Shown piece by piece: positions 45,343 through 56,300 of a DNA stretch of 64,000 nucleotides. Origin of the DNA: Nitrosomonas communis (lineage in GTDB: Bacteria > Pseudomonadota > Gammaproteobacteria > Burkholderiales > Nitrosomonadaceae); the NCBI RefSeq assembly GCF_024102715.1, contig NZ_JAGFJM010000140.1, positions 1 through 64,000 on the forward strand, given 5' to 3'. Both the position numbers and the translations under genes were made by a program. Numbering within the stretch: the stretch's first letter is position 1; every line of letters starts with the position of its first letter. The notes beneath the pieces were generated by a model. The model saw only the letters and a list, made by a program, of their open reading frames with translations. It had not been told where the DNA came from and made no database searches.

Positions 45343-46594
45343 AATTTATGCGCTCGATCTGGGCGCCCAGTTGCGATAACTTTTGTTCAATGCGCTCATA
45401 GCCACGATCAAGATGATAAATGCGGTCAATGACCGTTTCTCCTCGCGCTATCAATCCTGCTATTACCAGACTGGCTGACGCACGCAGATCAGTCGCCATG
45501 ACACCCGCTCCATCAAGGCGGGGTATTCCATGCACGATGGCGGTATTGCCTTCCACTGTGATATCCGCATTCATGCGTTTCAATTCCTGAACATGCATGA
45601 AGCGATTCTCAAAAATTGTTTCAGTGATGATGGCGGTGCCACTCGCGACGCTGTTGAGCGCCATGAACTGGGCTTGCATATCCGTTGGGAAAGCAGGGTA
45701 GGGTGCTGTCCGCACGTTTACTGATTTGGGTGGCTTGTTCATGCTGAGATGAATCCAGCTTTTTCCTGAATTGATAGTGGCCCCTGCTTCGAGTAGTTTA
45801 TTGATGATTGCATCCAGCGTATCTGGTCGGGCACCTTTAAGATAAATATCGCCGTTACTGGCGGTCACTGCTGTCAGGAAAGTACCTGTTTCAATACGGT
45901 CAGGCATGACATCATGTGTGCAACCATGCAATGCCTTGACACCTTGAATGGTAATGACATTTGTTCCTGCGCCTTCAATTTTTGCGCCCATTTTAATCAG
46001 GCACTGCGCCAGATCAATGATCTCGGGTTCACGCGCAGCGTTTTCCAGTATCGTTATGCCAGTAGCAAGCGTGGCTGCCATCATCAGATTCTCGGTACCG
46101 GTCACAGTGACGATATCCATCACGATGCGTGTGCCAGTCAGCTTTTTAGCTTTGGCATGAATATAGCCATGTTCGATCATGATTTCTGCACCCATGGCCT
46201 GTAAACCTTTAATATGCTGATCAACCGGCCGAAGGCCAATGGCGCAGCCACCAGGTAAGGAAATGGTGGCCTCACCCTTGTGGGCAAGTAGCGGCCCAAG
46301 TACCAGAATGGCGGCACGCATGGTCTTGACCATTTCATAAGGGGCGGTTGGATTGGTAAGATGAACAGCTGACAGTTCCATTCCTGCTTGATCGTTTGTT
46401 AAGATGGCCACGCCCATTTGCTGCAACAAATGCAGCATGGTCGAAACATCTTTGAGATCAGGGACATTTCTGAGTTTGAGTGTGTCGTTGGTCAGTAATG
46501 AGGCGCACAGTGCGGGTAGTGCTGCATTTTTTGCACCAGAAATGTTAATTTCGCCACTAAGCGGCTTACCGCCATGAATAACGAGTTTTTGCAT
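45341..46594 (-). CDS. murA: UDP-N-acetylglucosamine 1-carboxyvinyltransferase MurA
   Basis: A 417-residue enzyme making the first committed step of peptidoglycan synthesis with phosphoenolpyruvate. N-terminal [20 protein letters not shown], the active-site Cys loop in [16 protein letters not shown] (fosfomycin target), and the C-terminal [17 protein letters not shown]. Full length and divergent from ridA. The gene ends on the T run of the terminator of the facing gene. Confidence 0.95.
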   Translation of the reverse strand: MQKLVIHGGKPLSGEINISGAKNAALPALCASLLTNDTLKLRNVPDLKDVSTMLHLLQQMGVAILTNDQAGMELSAVHLTNPTAPYEMVKTMRAAILVLGPLLAHKGEATISLPGGCAIGLRPVDQHIKGLQAMGAEIMIEHGYIHAKAKKLTGTRIVMDIVTVTGTENLMMAATLATGITILENAAREPEIIDLAQCLIKMGAKIEGAGTNVITIQGVKALHGCTHDVMPDRIETGTFLTAVTASNGDIYLKGARPDTLDAIINKLLEAGATINSGKSWIHLSMNKPPKSVNVRTAPYPAFPTDMQAQFMALNSVASGTAIITETIFENRFMHVQELKRMNADITVEGNTAIVHGIPRLDGAGVMATDLRASASLVIAGLIARGETVIDRIYHLDRGYERIEQKLSQLGAQIERIN

Positions 46595-46712
46595 GGATTT
46601 GTTTGGGTTATCAGAATTGCTGTAACAAAGAGAGGTGCATTGAAGTTTGACCAGGCGCCTAAATGAAAATTATTGACTGAAGCTATATTATCTTAATATT
46701 TGAGGAGATAAA

Positions 46713-47102
46713 ATGAATAAACAAATTATCCAGACGACTGAAGCACCGCAAGCAATTGGCACCTATTCGCAGGCAATACGTGTGAGCGGGGGAGAGACGG
46801 TTTATCTTTCTGGTCAAATCGGTCTCGACCCCGTGACGATGCAGATGGTCGAAGGTATCGAGTCACAAATTGAACGTGTCATACATAATATGAAAGCGGT
46901 TGCAGTGGCAAGCGGCGGCGGTTTGGGTGATATCGTCAAATTAAATGTCTATCTGACGGATCTTGCCAATTTTGCCAAAGTCAATGAAATCATGGCCAAT
47001 CATTTTAGCCAGCCTTATCCAGCGCGGGCAGCGATCGGCGTGGCAGCGCTGCCGCGCGGTGCGTTGGTTGAAATAGATGCAGTGATGGTGTTACCTAAAT
47101 GA
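46713..47102 (+). CDS. ridA: RidA-family deaminase
   Basis: A 129-residue protein, trimeric imine/enamine deaminase that removes reactive 2-aminoacrylate. Seen: [13 protein letters not shown] near the start, [10 protein letters not shown], the active-site Arg and Gly in [20 protein letters not shown], which is the family signature. GAGGAG precedes the start at 46700. recG follows 62 bases later on the same strand. Confidence 0.9.
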   Translation: MNKQIIQTTEAPQAIGTYSQAIRVSGGETVYLSGQIGLDPVTMQMVEGIESQIERVIHNMKAVAVASGGGLGDIVKLNVYLTDLANFAKVNEIMANHFSQPYPARAAIGVAALPRGALVEIDAVMVLPK

Positions 47103-47164
47103 AGGGTGATAGCGTAGGCCATTCAGGCAGAAAGAGCATAACGAAGGATAATTAAGCGACTCAC

Positions 47165-49231
47165 TTGAACACGCTCAAGAGCAATCCTTTTTCCTGGATC
47201 AATCAGCCACTGCAGCAAAAGCTGGTCAAGTTGGGTATACACAATGAATTAGATCTGCTTCTGCATTTACCCCTTCGCTATGAGGATGAGACTCGGCTTT
47301 ACCCCATCAGAGACATTCCTGAAGGTAAAACTGTTCAGATCGAAGGGGTGATCGTTGATTGCGAGATTATCACCCATCCACGGCGGCAGCTGGTATGCCA
47401 GTTAAAGGATACCAGCGGCGTCCTTTTTATCCGCTTTCTTAATTTTTATCCAGCTCAAGTGAAAGCCTACTCGCCAGGGGTCCGGCTCAGGGTGCTTGGC
47501 GAAGTGCGTACTGGTTTCTTTGGCGCAGAGATGATTCATCCCAAATGCCGGTCTGTGCATGAGGAAGCGCCACTTGCTGATACCTTAACGCCTATCTACT
47601 CGACAACAGCCGGTGTTGCGCAATCAACTATCACCAAACTGATTCAACAAATTTTAAGAGATAGCCGTAACACTGATTTCTTAGCAGAAACACTGCCAGA
47701 AACGATATTGACGCAGTATCAGCTGATAGGATTTAGAGAAAGTATCTGGCTACTACATCAGCCTCCTCCTGATATCGCCATGGGGTTACTGCAAAATCGC
47801 ACTCATCCAGCCTGGCGCCGCATCAAATTTGATGAGCTATTAGCGCAGCAATTATCCATGCGCATGCATTATCGTCAGCGGCGAAGCTATCGGGCGCCCG
47901 TTTTGCAGGAGAAGAACCATTTGACGCAGGCACTGCTCGCATCGCTTGCTTTCGATCTGACTGATGCTCAAAAAAAAGCACTGACTGAAATCAAACGCGA
48001 CCTTTCTGCTGCGAATCCCATGCAACGACTGTTACAAGGTGATGTGGGCAGCGGCAAAACGATTGTGGCTGCACTGGCGGCTTTGCAGGCGATTGAAAAC
48101 GGTTATCAGGCCGCCGTCATGGCGCCAACGGAGATACTTTCTGAGCAGCATTATCAAAAATTTCTATCCTGGTTCGCACCGCTCGGTGTCACTGTGGCAT
48201 GGTTGTCTGGGAGCCAGACAAAGAAGCAGCGTGCGCATGAATTGACAGAAATTGCGGCGGGTAATGCCATGCTGACTGTGGGGACGCACGCCTTGTTTCA
48301 GGAGCAAGTCCAGTTTTCCCGCTTGGGGCTGGTAATTGTCGATGAACAGCACCGTTTCGGCGTTCATCAACGCTTGGCCTTGCGCCTCAAAGGCAGTGAG
48401 ACAAACTGGCTTCCGCATCAATTGATGATGAGCGCAACACCCATCCCGCGCACGCTGTCGATGAGTTATTATGCTGATTTGGAAGTATCGGTCATCGATC
48501 AATTACCGCCGGGTAGATTACCGGTGATCACTAAATTGATCGATGAAAGCCGGCGCAGTGAAGTGGTTGCCCGTGTCCGGGAGGCATGCCATGCAGGCAA
48601 ACAGGCTTATTGGGTCTGTCCCTTGATCGAAGAATCCGAAGCTCTGCAGCTTAAAACAGCAGTTGAAACCTATACAGTGCTCAGCCAGACTTTTCCAGAT
48701 TTAAAGGTCAGCCTGGTACACGGACGGCTGCATGCACAGGATAAATCAGCCATCATGACTGCATTCAGCCAGGGAGAGATTCAGCTGCTGGTTGCGACCA
48801 CCGTGATTGAAGTCGGTGTCGACGTACCGAACGCTTCGCTAATGGTGATTGAGCATGCGGAGCGAATGGGATTGTCACAGCTCCACCAACTGCGTGGCCG
48901 TATCGGCCGCGGCAGTGAGGTAGGGATATGTGTGCTGCTATACCAGCAACCATTATCTCAAATCGCACGGCAGCGGCTGCGCATCATTTTTGAGCATACC
49001 GACGGTTTTGAAATCGCCCGGCAGGATCTCAGACTGCGCGGCCCGGGAGAGTTTCTGGGTACCCGCCAGAGCGGCATACCGATGCTGCGCTTCGCTGATG
49101 TGCAACAGGACATGGATTTGCTTGAGGCTGCACGGACTGCCGCTGAATACCTGTTGCATGACTATCCTGCAGCTGCTCAGCGTCATCTGCAACGCTGGTT
49201 GGGGGAGAAGAAAGAGTATTTGCGGGTGTAA
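47165..49231 (+). CDS. recG: ATP-dependent DNA helicase RecG
   Basis: A 688-residue helicase for branched DNA (Holliday junctions, R-loops). N-terminal wedge (OB) domain, then Walker A GDVGSGKT in LLQGDVGSGKTIVAALA, DEQHRFGVHQR (the DExH-like box), SATPIPRTL, and motifs ATTVIEVGVDVPNASLM and QLRGRIGRG. The start codon is TTG, since no ATG occurs early in the frame. The C-terminus ends LGEKKEYLRV, as in RecG. The 3' end has no clear terminator. Confidence 0.92.
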   Translation: MNTLKSNPFSWINQPLQQKLVKLGIHNELDLLLHLPLRYEDETRLYPIRDIPEGKTVQIEGVIVDCEIITHPRRQLVCQLKDTSGVLFIRFLNFYPAQVKAYSPGVRLRVLGEVRTGFFGAEMIHPKCRSVHEEAPLADTLTPIYSTTAGVAQSTITKLIQQILRDSRNTDFLAETLPETILTQYQLIGFRESIWLLHQPPPDIAMGLLQNRTHPAWRRIKFDELLAQQLSMRMHYRQRRSYRAPVLQEKNHLTQALLASLAFDLTDAQKKALTEIKRDLSAANPMQRLLQGDVGSGKTIVAALAALQAIENGYQAAVMAPTEILSEQHYQKFLSWFAPLGVTVAWLSGSQTKKQRAHELTEIAAGNAMLTVGTHALFQEQVQFSRLGLVIVDEQHRFGVHQRLALRLKGSETNWLPHQLMMSATPIPRTLSMSYYADLEVSVIDQLPPGRLPVITKLIDESRRSEVVARVREACHAGKQAYWVCPLIEESEALQLKTAVETYTVLSQTFPDLKVSLVHGRLHAQDKSAIMTAFSQGEIQLLVATTVIEVGVDVPNASLMVIEHAERMGLSQLHQLRGRIGRGSEVGICVLLYQQPLSQIARQRLRIIFEHTDGFEIARQDLRLRGPGEFLGTRQSGIPMLRFADVQQDMDLLEAARTAAEYLLHDYPAAAQRHLQRWLGEKKEYLRV

Positions 49232-49364
49232 GGGAGGCTAAGGATGTGCCTGACGCAGCACGCACTTGGGTACAGCGGCGGTGGTGCAGGCTTTACAGCT
49301 ATATAAGTCAGATAAAATGGACTTTTTCGCTCAAATCACTATTATTTAGCAAGGAGATCATGGT

Positions 49365-49727
49365 ATGAGCAACTATGTAGATGGATTCGTGATTCCGCTT
49401 CCGAAAGACAAAGTTAATGATTACAAACGCTTGGCTGAGCAAGCGAGCCAGATCTGGAAGGAGCACGGCGCGCTCGATTATTGGGAATGCATTGGTGACG
49501 ATTTGGAAGTGAAAGATATGGTTTCATTTAAGAAGCTAGCGGGTGCCGGTCCGGATGATACTGTAGTATTTGCTTGGGTCGTGTTCGAATCGCGTGAGCA
49601 TCGCGATGCTGTCAACGCCAGGATTATGACTGATCCACGAATCAAGGAAATGTGCGATCCATATAATCAGCCATTTGATTGCCAGAAAATGGCATACGGC
49701 GGCTTCAAGACACTGGTGCATGCTTGA
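49365..49727 (+). CDS. DUF1428 protein (YbaA-like)
   Basis: A 120-residue protein with AAGGAG before the ATG at 49365. NYVDGFVIPLPKDK at the N-terminus, HGALDYWECIGDD, FAWVVFESREHRDAVN, and the C-terminal KMAYGGFKTLV are the conserved blocks of the DUF1428/YbaA family. These are small ferredoxin-like alpha/beta barrels (dimeric) of unknown role, often linked to small-molecule or stress genes. A MITE-like element lies directly downstream. Confidence 0.85.
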   Translation: MSNYVDGFVIPLPKDKVNDYKRLAEQASQIWKEHGALDYWECIGDDLEVKDMVSFKKLAGAGPDDTVVFAWVVFESREHRDAVNARIMTDPRIKEMCDPYNQPFDCQKMAYGGFKTLVHA

Positions 49728-49768
49728 GCAAGCGTATTTCGGCGCTGCATATTCGGGAAAGGGGATTT

Positions 49769-49870
49769 ATTCCATTTCTAAAACAAAATAAAGAGAAGGC
49801 GAGCTGCAGACAGTATAAACAATATGACAAGCAAAAGCCGGCAAAGTAAGTTTTGATTTAGAATGGGAAT
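49769..49870. repeat. MITE-like element, copy 2
   Basis: Same family as 4814-4916. 102 bp, with 20-bp ends ATTCCATTTCTAAAACAAAA and TTTTGATTTAGAATGGGAAT (complementary with a few mismatches). The interior contains GAAGGCGAGCTGCAGACAGT and an AT-rich segment shared with copy 1. It sits 42 bases after the DUF1428 gene and ends 48 bases before the VOC-family gene, so it can influence transcription of the latter. Confidence 0.75.
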
Positions 49871-49918
49871 GACTTGCCACAGCCATCGCTTGCCTAATCT
49901 TAAATTCAAGGAACTGCC

Positions 49919-50350
49919 ATGCCAAACACAATAATCCAACCTTATTTGTTCTTCGGCGGGCGCTGTGAAGAAGCGCTTGATTTCTATCGTACCGCACTTG
50001 GTGCACAAGTGGAGATGCTGTTGCGCCACAAAGACAGTCCTGAACCTCCACCGCCTGGCATGCTGCAAGCAGGCTTTGACAACAAAATCATGCATGCTGC
50101 TTTCCGCATCGGTGGCAGTACACTGATGGCTTCTGACGGCTGCCAGGAAGGCGCAAACTTCGGCGGTTTTTCTCTGTCGCTGACTGTGCCGGCAGTAACC
50201 GAAGCTGAGCGTGCTTTTGCTGTACTCGCCGACGGGGGTCAGGTACAGATGCCGTTGACCAAGACATTCTGGTCACCTTGTTTTGGCATGGTTACTGACC
50301 GCTTCGGCATCAGTTGGATGATCAATGTGGCAGCTGATTCCCCTCAATAA
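49919..50350 (+). CDS. VOC-family protein (PhnB-like)
   Basis: A 143-residue glyoxalase/bleomycin-resistance-fold protein: IQPYLFFGGRCEEALDFYRT at the N-terminus, FRIGGSTLMASDGC, and the C-terminal FWSPCFGMVTDRFGISWMIN, the PhnB/3-demethylubiquinone-like pattern. It often carries a metal site, but no catalytic set can be named here. Starts at 49919; a MITE-like element ends 48 bases upstream. Confidence 0.8.
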   Translation: MPNTIIQPYLFFGGRCEEALDFYRTALGAQVEMLLRHKDSPEPPPPGMLQAGFDNKIMHAAFRIGGSTLMASDGCQEGANFGGFSLSLTVPAVTEAERAFAVLADGGQVQMPLTKTFWSPCFGMVTDRFGISWMINVAADSPQ

Positions 50351-50539
50351 GACATATAAGTGACAGAAACATGAAATAATTCAGGTTGTGACGTTTTACA
50401 GTGAATATTAATAGGAAATGGCATGTTGTTGCAGCTAAACCGTTCTCATCGTCGAATGACGGCAGTTACTTTGGTTATCGTCTTTAAACTGATGGACGTG
50501 ATCAGGTGGACTTTTGCTGAGTGTAGCAAGGAATTATTC

Positions 50540-51952
50540 ATGGCCTGCCTGATAGGAATGAAGCGCTATCGCTGCTGCTTGCGCACAGTGTCCTTGCTTC
50601 CATTCCTATTGATTGCATCTTGTGCCATGGGGCCTGATTACTCGCGGCCTCACATCGATCTCGCTGACAATTTTCGTATGACTCAGACGGAAGGGCAATC
50701 TATTGCCAATCTTCCCTGGTGGGAGCTTCTGCACGATGAAGAACTGCAACGACTGATCAATCATGCACTTCAAGAGAACAAGGATCTCAAGCAAGCTGTA
50801 GCGAGCGTTGAGGAACTACAGGCTCGTCTAAATACCGCACGCATGGATTTCGTCCCCAAAATCGATATAGAAGCTAATGCGCCCGCACTTGGTACGCTTG
50901 GTGGATTTCTTCGTCCCGGATTTCCGACGCCTTTCAATTATTACGGACAGGCAACGCTCAATTGGGAACTGGATATCTGGGGGAGGATACGCCGCGCCAA
51001 TGAAGCGGCGCGTGCGGATCTGCTTGCGCGCGAGGAAAACCGGCGCGCTATCATTCTAACGCTGGTTAGTGCAGTAGCGCAGTCCTATTTTGATCTGTTG
51101 CAATTTGATATGCAGCTGGATATCGCCCGGCGCGCACTTTTTTCGTGGGAAGAATCGGTGGCCATCTCGCGCGCGCAGCTGCAAGAGGGGGTCATTTCCC
51201 GCCTTGACCTGGATCAATTCGAGGCTGAGCGTGCCAATGCGGCTGCGCGGGTGTCTGAACTGGAGCGGTTAATGGTCCAGAAAGAAAATGAACTCAGTGT
51301 ATTGCTGGGAAGAACGCCGTTACCGATTGTGCGCGGGCGTTCTCTGACAGAGCAGGTTGTACCACCTGAAGTACCGGCTGGTTTACCTTCCGAATTATTG
51401 CAACGGCGCCCTGATATTCTTCAGGCTGAACAAAACTTGGCGGCTGCTACTGCCAGAATCGGGGTGGCCAAAGCAGAGCGGTTTCCCAAGCTGTCATTGA
51501 CCGGTTTTCTAGGTGTGGCTAGCCCATCGCTATCTAATCTATTGCTCTCTGATAGCGATTTTGGTGTAGGCGGAATCGGATTGGCGGGTCCGCTGCTGAA
51601 CGCACAAAGCCTTGGTTTTGAACAGCGGGCTGCAGAAGCGCGTGCGAAACAAGTATTGGCGCAATACGAGCAAACTATTCTGGTTGCATTCAGGGAAGTG
51701 GAAGATGCGCTGGTGGCTATTCGTACTGCCAACGATCAGCGCAAGGCGCAGCAACAACAGGTCGAGGCGTTGCGTTCAGCTTTGCAGGTAGCTGACCTTC
51801 GTTATGAAGGGGGAATTACCAGCTATGTCGATGTGCTTCTTGCCAAGCGCACTCTGTTCGATGCTGAATTTGCGCTCATGGCAACACACCGCCTTCATCT
51901 GGTTTCTGTTGTCCAGCTCTATAAAGCCTTGGGTGGTGGCTGGATGCCATAA
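50540..51952 (+). CDS. RND efflux outer-membrane lipoprotein (NodT/OprM type)
   Basis: A 471-residue outer-membrane factor, TolC-like. Start at 50540 chosen for AAGGA eight bases before; upstream in-frame ATGs lack a ribosome site. Signal with lipobox IASC (near residue 28), then MGPDYSRP, the usual start of the mature NodT/OprM-type lipoprotein. Internal repeats of the family: NEAARADLLAREENRRAIIL (first half) and EVEDALVAIRTANDQRKAQQ (second half), with RRPDILQAEQNLAAATARIG at the junction. First of three efflux genes. Confidence 0.9.
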   Translation: MACLIGMKRYRCCLRTVSLLPFLLIASCAMGPDYSRPHIDLADNFRMTQTEGQSIANLPWWELLHDEELQRLINHALQENKDLKQAVASVEELQARLNTARMDFVPKIDIEANAPALGTLGGFLRPGFPTPFNYYGQATLNWELDIWGRIRRANEAARADLLAREENRRAIILTLVSAVAQSYFDLLQFDMQLDIARRALFSWEESVAISRAQLQEGVISRLDLDQFEAERANAAARVSELERLMVQKENELSVLLGRTPLPIVRGRSLTEQVVPPEVPAGLPSELLQRRPDILQAEQNLAAATARIGVAKAERFPKLSLTGFLGVASPSLSNLLLSDSDFGVGGIGLAGPLLNAQSLGFEQRAAEARAKQVLAQYEQTILVAFREVEDALVAIRTANDQRKAQQQQVEALRSALQVADLRYEGGITSYVDVLLAKRTLFDAEFALMATHRLHLVSVVQLYKALGGGWMP

Positions 51953-52097
51953 TGATCAATTTTTGTCATCAATATTTACTGCTAGAAAATCTCTTTGCGA
52001 GCGAGCCACTAATATCCACTTCTTCAGGGAGTGGAGTTTTCAGTAGAACGTTAATTATCGTATAGTCTTCTTTTCAGCATAATTAAGAGTCAAGTTT

Positions 52098-53339
52098 ATG
52101 GACCAAACGATTCAATGGCTAACCGCATTAACCACACGAGTTGAGCATACCGTGGCAGGCGTGAGTATCGGGTTATTCCTGGTCCTGCTTGCTGGTTGCG
52201 CCGAGAAAACGCCTACTAACTCATCGCCGCCTGTTCCTCAAGTGGGAGTCATTACGGTCACTGCCCGGGCGGTTGAAGATGAAGCGGAATTTATCGGACA
52301 GACTGAAGCTTTCCGCCCGGTGGAGATCCGATCGCAGGTCAGTGGCATTATCAAACAAGTTTATTTTACTGAGGGCCGGAATGTAAAAAAAGGAGACCGG
52401 CTATACTTGATTGATCCTGTGCCATTTAAAGCCATTTACCTTAGCAGCAAAGCCAAAGTGGCCGAAGCTCAGGCGCGCTTGACCCAGGCAAAGCAGGATT
52501 TGGCGCGTGTGAAACCATTGCTGGAGAAACAGGCTGTCAGCAAGAAAAATGTTGATGATGCTGAAGCTGAAGTGCTGGCAGCCAGAGCTGCACTGGAGGC
52601 AGCACAAAATGATCTGGTAAAAGCAAAATTTGATCTGGACAATACCCTGATCTCCGCACCGGTAAATGGCCGTATCGGCCGTAGCCATTTCTATGAAGGA
52701 CGGTTAATTTCTGCCCAGACTACCCTGTTGGCGACTATTGATCAGCTCGATCCCATGTATGTCAATGTCAGCGTTCCTGAAAGCTATCTGCTGCGCCGCC
52801 GTCGCGAGCTTGCTGAACTTAAAGTGCAAAGGCCGGATCTTTTTCAATTACGCGGGGTGATGACTTTTTCGGATGGAAGCGTATATCCAGAGGAAGGAGT
52901 ACTGGATTTTGCGGATGTTGCCTTGCGGCCGGAAACAGGCACACTGCAGGGACGATTCACGTTTCCTAATCCGGAAGGGGGAAAAGAGCCTGGACAGTCT
53001 TATTTTTACCCTGGCCAGTTCGTCAAAATTCGCATCAAGGGCTATATCCGGACCGACGCTATCCTCATACCTCAGCGTGCTGTGCAGCAAGGAACGAGTG
53101 GCTCATTTGTTTATGTGATTGATGAGGAGGAGAAAGCAGAACTGCGGCCGATTTATGCCAGCGCCTGGCATAATCATGAATGGTTGATCGAATCAGGGTT
53201 GCACGTAGGAGAACGGGTAGTGGTAGATGGATTTCATCGAATTCTGCCGGGAACACGTGTAAATATTATTCAATATCAGCAGGAAAAAACTTCATTCCTT
53301 ATTCATGCGGAAGAATTAATTGCGCATAACGTGCCATGA
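52098..53339 (+). CDS. RND efflux periplasmic adaptor subunit
   Basis: A 413-residue membrane-fusion protein, lipoprotein: signal GLFLVLLAGC near residue 34, then barrel-sandwich and helical-hairpin: VRSQVSGIIKQVYFTEGRNV-like region VEIRSQVSGIIKQVYFTEG, coiled-coil SSKAKVAEAQARLTQAKQD and LLEKQAVSKKNVDDAEAEVL, then APVNGRIGRSHFYEG. AcrA/MexA family. The stop overlaps the permease start by four bases (ATGA), so translation is coupled. Confidence 0.92.
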   Translation: MDQTIQWLTALTTRVEHTVAGVSIGLFLVLLAGCAEKTPTNSSPPVPQVGVITVTARAVEDEAEFIGQTEAFRPVEIRSQVSGIIKQVYFTEGRNVKKGDRLYLIDPVPFKAIYLSSKAKVAEAQARLTQAKQDLARVKPLLEKQAVSKKNVDDAEAEVLAARAALEAAQNDLVKAKFDLDNTLISAPVNGRIGRSHFYEGRLISAQTTLLATIDQLDPMYVNVSVPESYLLRRRRELAELKVQRPDLFQLRGVMTFSDGSVYPEEGVLDFADVALRPETGTLQGRFTFPNPEGGKEPGQSYFYPGQFVKIRIKGYIRTDAILIPQRAVQQGTSGSFVYVIDEEEKAELRPIYASAWHNHEWLIESGLHVGERVVVDGFHRILPGTRVNIIQYQQEKTSFLIHAEELIAHNVP

Positions 53340-56300
53340 ACTCACATTTTTTCATTGACCGGCCTATTTTTGCGTCGGTGTTATCGATCATCATTGTTGT
53401 ATTGGGTCTGGTTGCTTTGCAGGCGCTGCCCGTTGCGCAGTTTCCGCAAATTACTCCTCCTATGGTGCAAATCGATGCAGATTATCCCGGTGCCAGTGCT
53501 GAAGTCGTTGCAGAAGCGGTCGCACGCCCGATTGAGGTGCAGTTGCCTGGTATCGATAATCTGCTGTATTACGAATCGACCAGCACGAATGATGGCCACA
53601 TGACAATGAAGCTCACGTTCGAGATCGGAACAGATATTGATATTGCTCAGGTGCAGACGCAGAACCGGCAGCGCCTAGCCGAGCCACAGTTGCCTGATGA
53701 AGTCATTCGTCAGGGAGTCACCGTGAAAAAGACTTCGCCTGATTTGTTAGCGGTCATTGCCTTGAGCTCCACCGATCCCAAGCATGACACTGTTTATCTC
53801 TCGAATTATGCATTGCTGCGAATTCTCGATAACGTTAAGCGGTTGCCTGGAGTTGGTGATGCCACTATTTTTGGTGGTCAGAATTATTCCATGCGGTTAA
53901 TTCTCGATCCTATCCGTATGGCACAACTCAATCTCACGCCAAGTGAAATTGCGGCTGTCGTGCGCGAGCAAAACCGGGATTTCCCCGCCGGCAGGATCGG
54001 GCGGGAGCCTATGCCGCAAGGAACTGAACTTACTATTCCGGTCATTACCCGCGGCCGGATGAGCGAGGTTAAGGAATTTGAGGATATGATTGTTCGTGCT
54101 TATCCGGATGGCTCGATGGTGCGGTTGCGGGATGTCGCACGGGTGGAACTGGGGGCGCAATCCTATGATCTTCAAGGGCGCTGGAACGGTAAGCCTAATA
54201 CTTTTCTATTGACTTTTCTTTCCCCCGGGGCTAATGCACTCGATACTGTTGAACGGATACGCACAGAAATGGATAGGCTGGCCAAAAGCTTTCCTGCCGG
54301 GGTCTCGCATGATATTCCCTATGATACGACCGTATTTATTGATGTTTCCATCAAGGAAGTCGTGAAGACCCTCGTTGAAGCAACACTGTTGGTCATTCTG
54401 GTCGTTTTTCTTTTTCTGCAAAGCTGGCGAGCGACGATCATTCCCACAGTCGCCGTTCCCATTTCGCTGATCGGAACATTGGCTGGTATGGCGGCTCTGG
54501 GTTTTTCCATTAATACGCTTACCTTGTTCGGTATGGTTCTGGCCATTGGTATCGTAGTGGATGATGCGATCGTAGTGGTGGAAAATGTTGAGCGACATAT
54601 GAGCCAGAATGGATTATCACCCAAGGATGCAGCCAAGAAAGCAATGGAGGAGGTCACCGGTCCTCTGATTGCGATTGTGCTGGTGCTGACTGCTGTATTT
54701 GTGCCAGCTGCCTTTTTGGGAGGGATTACTGGCGAATTGTACAAACAATTTGCCATTACCATTGCGTTGTCTGTCGCTATTTCCGGGCTCGTGGCATTGA
54801 CTCTTAGTCCTGCTTTGTGTGCCCTGGTTCTCAAGCCGAGCCATGGTTCCCCTAACCGGTTCTGGGAATTATTTAATCGATCGTTTGATTGGATGCAAAC
54901 ACGCTATACAGGAACAGTCGGTATTCTGCTTAAGCGCTCGGTGATAGCCATGGCAATCTTCCTGGTTTTGATCATTGTTATCCTTGGTCTGTTTAGGGTT
55001 ACCCCGGGAAGTTTTCTGCCAGAAGAAGATCAGGGGTACTTTATTACTGTTGTCCAGTTGCCAGATGGTGCTTCTCTAGGGCGAACAACCGAGGTGCTGA
55101 GCAAGATCGAAAGCTACTTTCAATCAATTCCGGCAGTTCATTCAACCGATACGCTGGCTGGCCAGAATTTTGTGTTCGGTACCCGGGGAACCAATCAGGC
55201 AACGATGTTTATTCCATTAAATCATTGGGATACCCGCGAAAGTGAGCATGCGCAGGTTCCCGGTCTGATTGAGGCGGCTTTTCAGGAATTTGCCAAAATT
55301 CCTGAAGCCTTGATTCTGGCGTTTAATGCACCTTCGATCAGCGGGCTCGGTTCTACCGGTGGGTTCTCAGTTCAACTGCAAGATCCGAGCGGAGGTGATT
55401 TTGCCGAATTCGCGGCGGTTGCTCAGGAATTTGTGAGTAAGGTCATGGAACATCCAGCAATTGCGGTAGCGAACACCAATTTCCGTATAAGCGCGCCCAG
55501 GCTTTATGCACAGGTCGACCGGGAGCGGGCCAAAGCACTAGGTGTGCCTATTTCTGAAGTCTTCGATACCATGCAGGCTTATTTTGGCAATCTGTATATC
55601 AACGATTTTGTGAAATTTGGTCGTATCTACCGGGTGCAAACCGAAGCATTGCCAGAATACCGCTCCAATCCGGATGATATCAGCAAGATTTATGTGCGTG
55701 CCCAGAACGGTGGCACATCCACCATGATTCCGCTGGATTCCGTCGTGACCACCGAGTTTAACAGCGGACCTGACCCGGTTACTCATTTTAATGGTTTCAA
55801 TTCAGCGCTGGTGCTGGGGAGCGCCGCCCCAGGCTATAGCTCAGGACAGGCGTTGGATGCACTGGAGCAAGTAGCAAATGAAATATTGACTCCAAAAGGG
55901 TATACGCTCGATTGGAGCGGGATATCCTTCCAGGAACGCAAGGCTGGCGGGCAATCCGTATTGGTATTTTTCTTTGCATTACTCATGGTGTTTTTGGTAT
56001 TGGCTGCTTTATATGAAAGCTGGTCTATCCCATTTGCGGTCATTCTGGCAATTCCGTTCGGTATTCTGGGAGCGTTGCTGGCCATCTGGTCGCGTGATCT
56101 CAGCAATGATATTTATTTCCAAATCGGATTAGTCACCTTGATTGGACTGGCCGCTAAAAATGCGATTCTAATCGTGGAGTTTGCTAGTCAGCGCTATGCA
56201 GCTGGTTTGGCGCTGGAAAAAGCTGCACTGGAAGCGGCACGTCTTCGCTTCCGGCCTATTATCATGACTTCCATGGCTTTTATTCTCGGGGTGTTCCCGT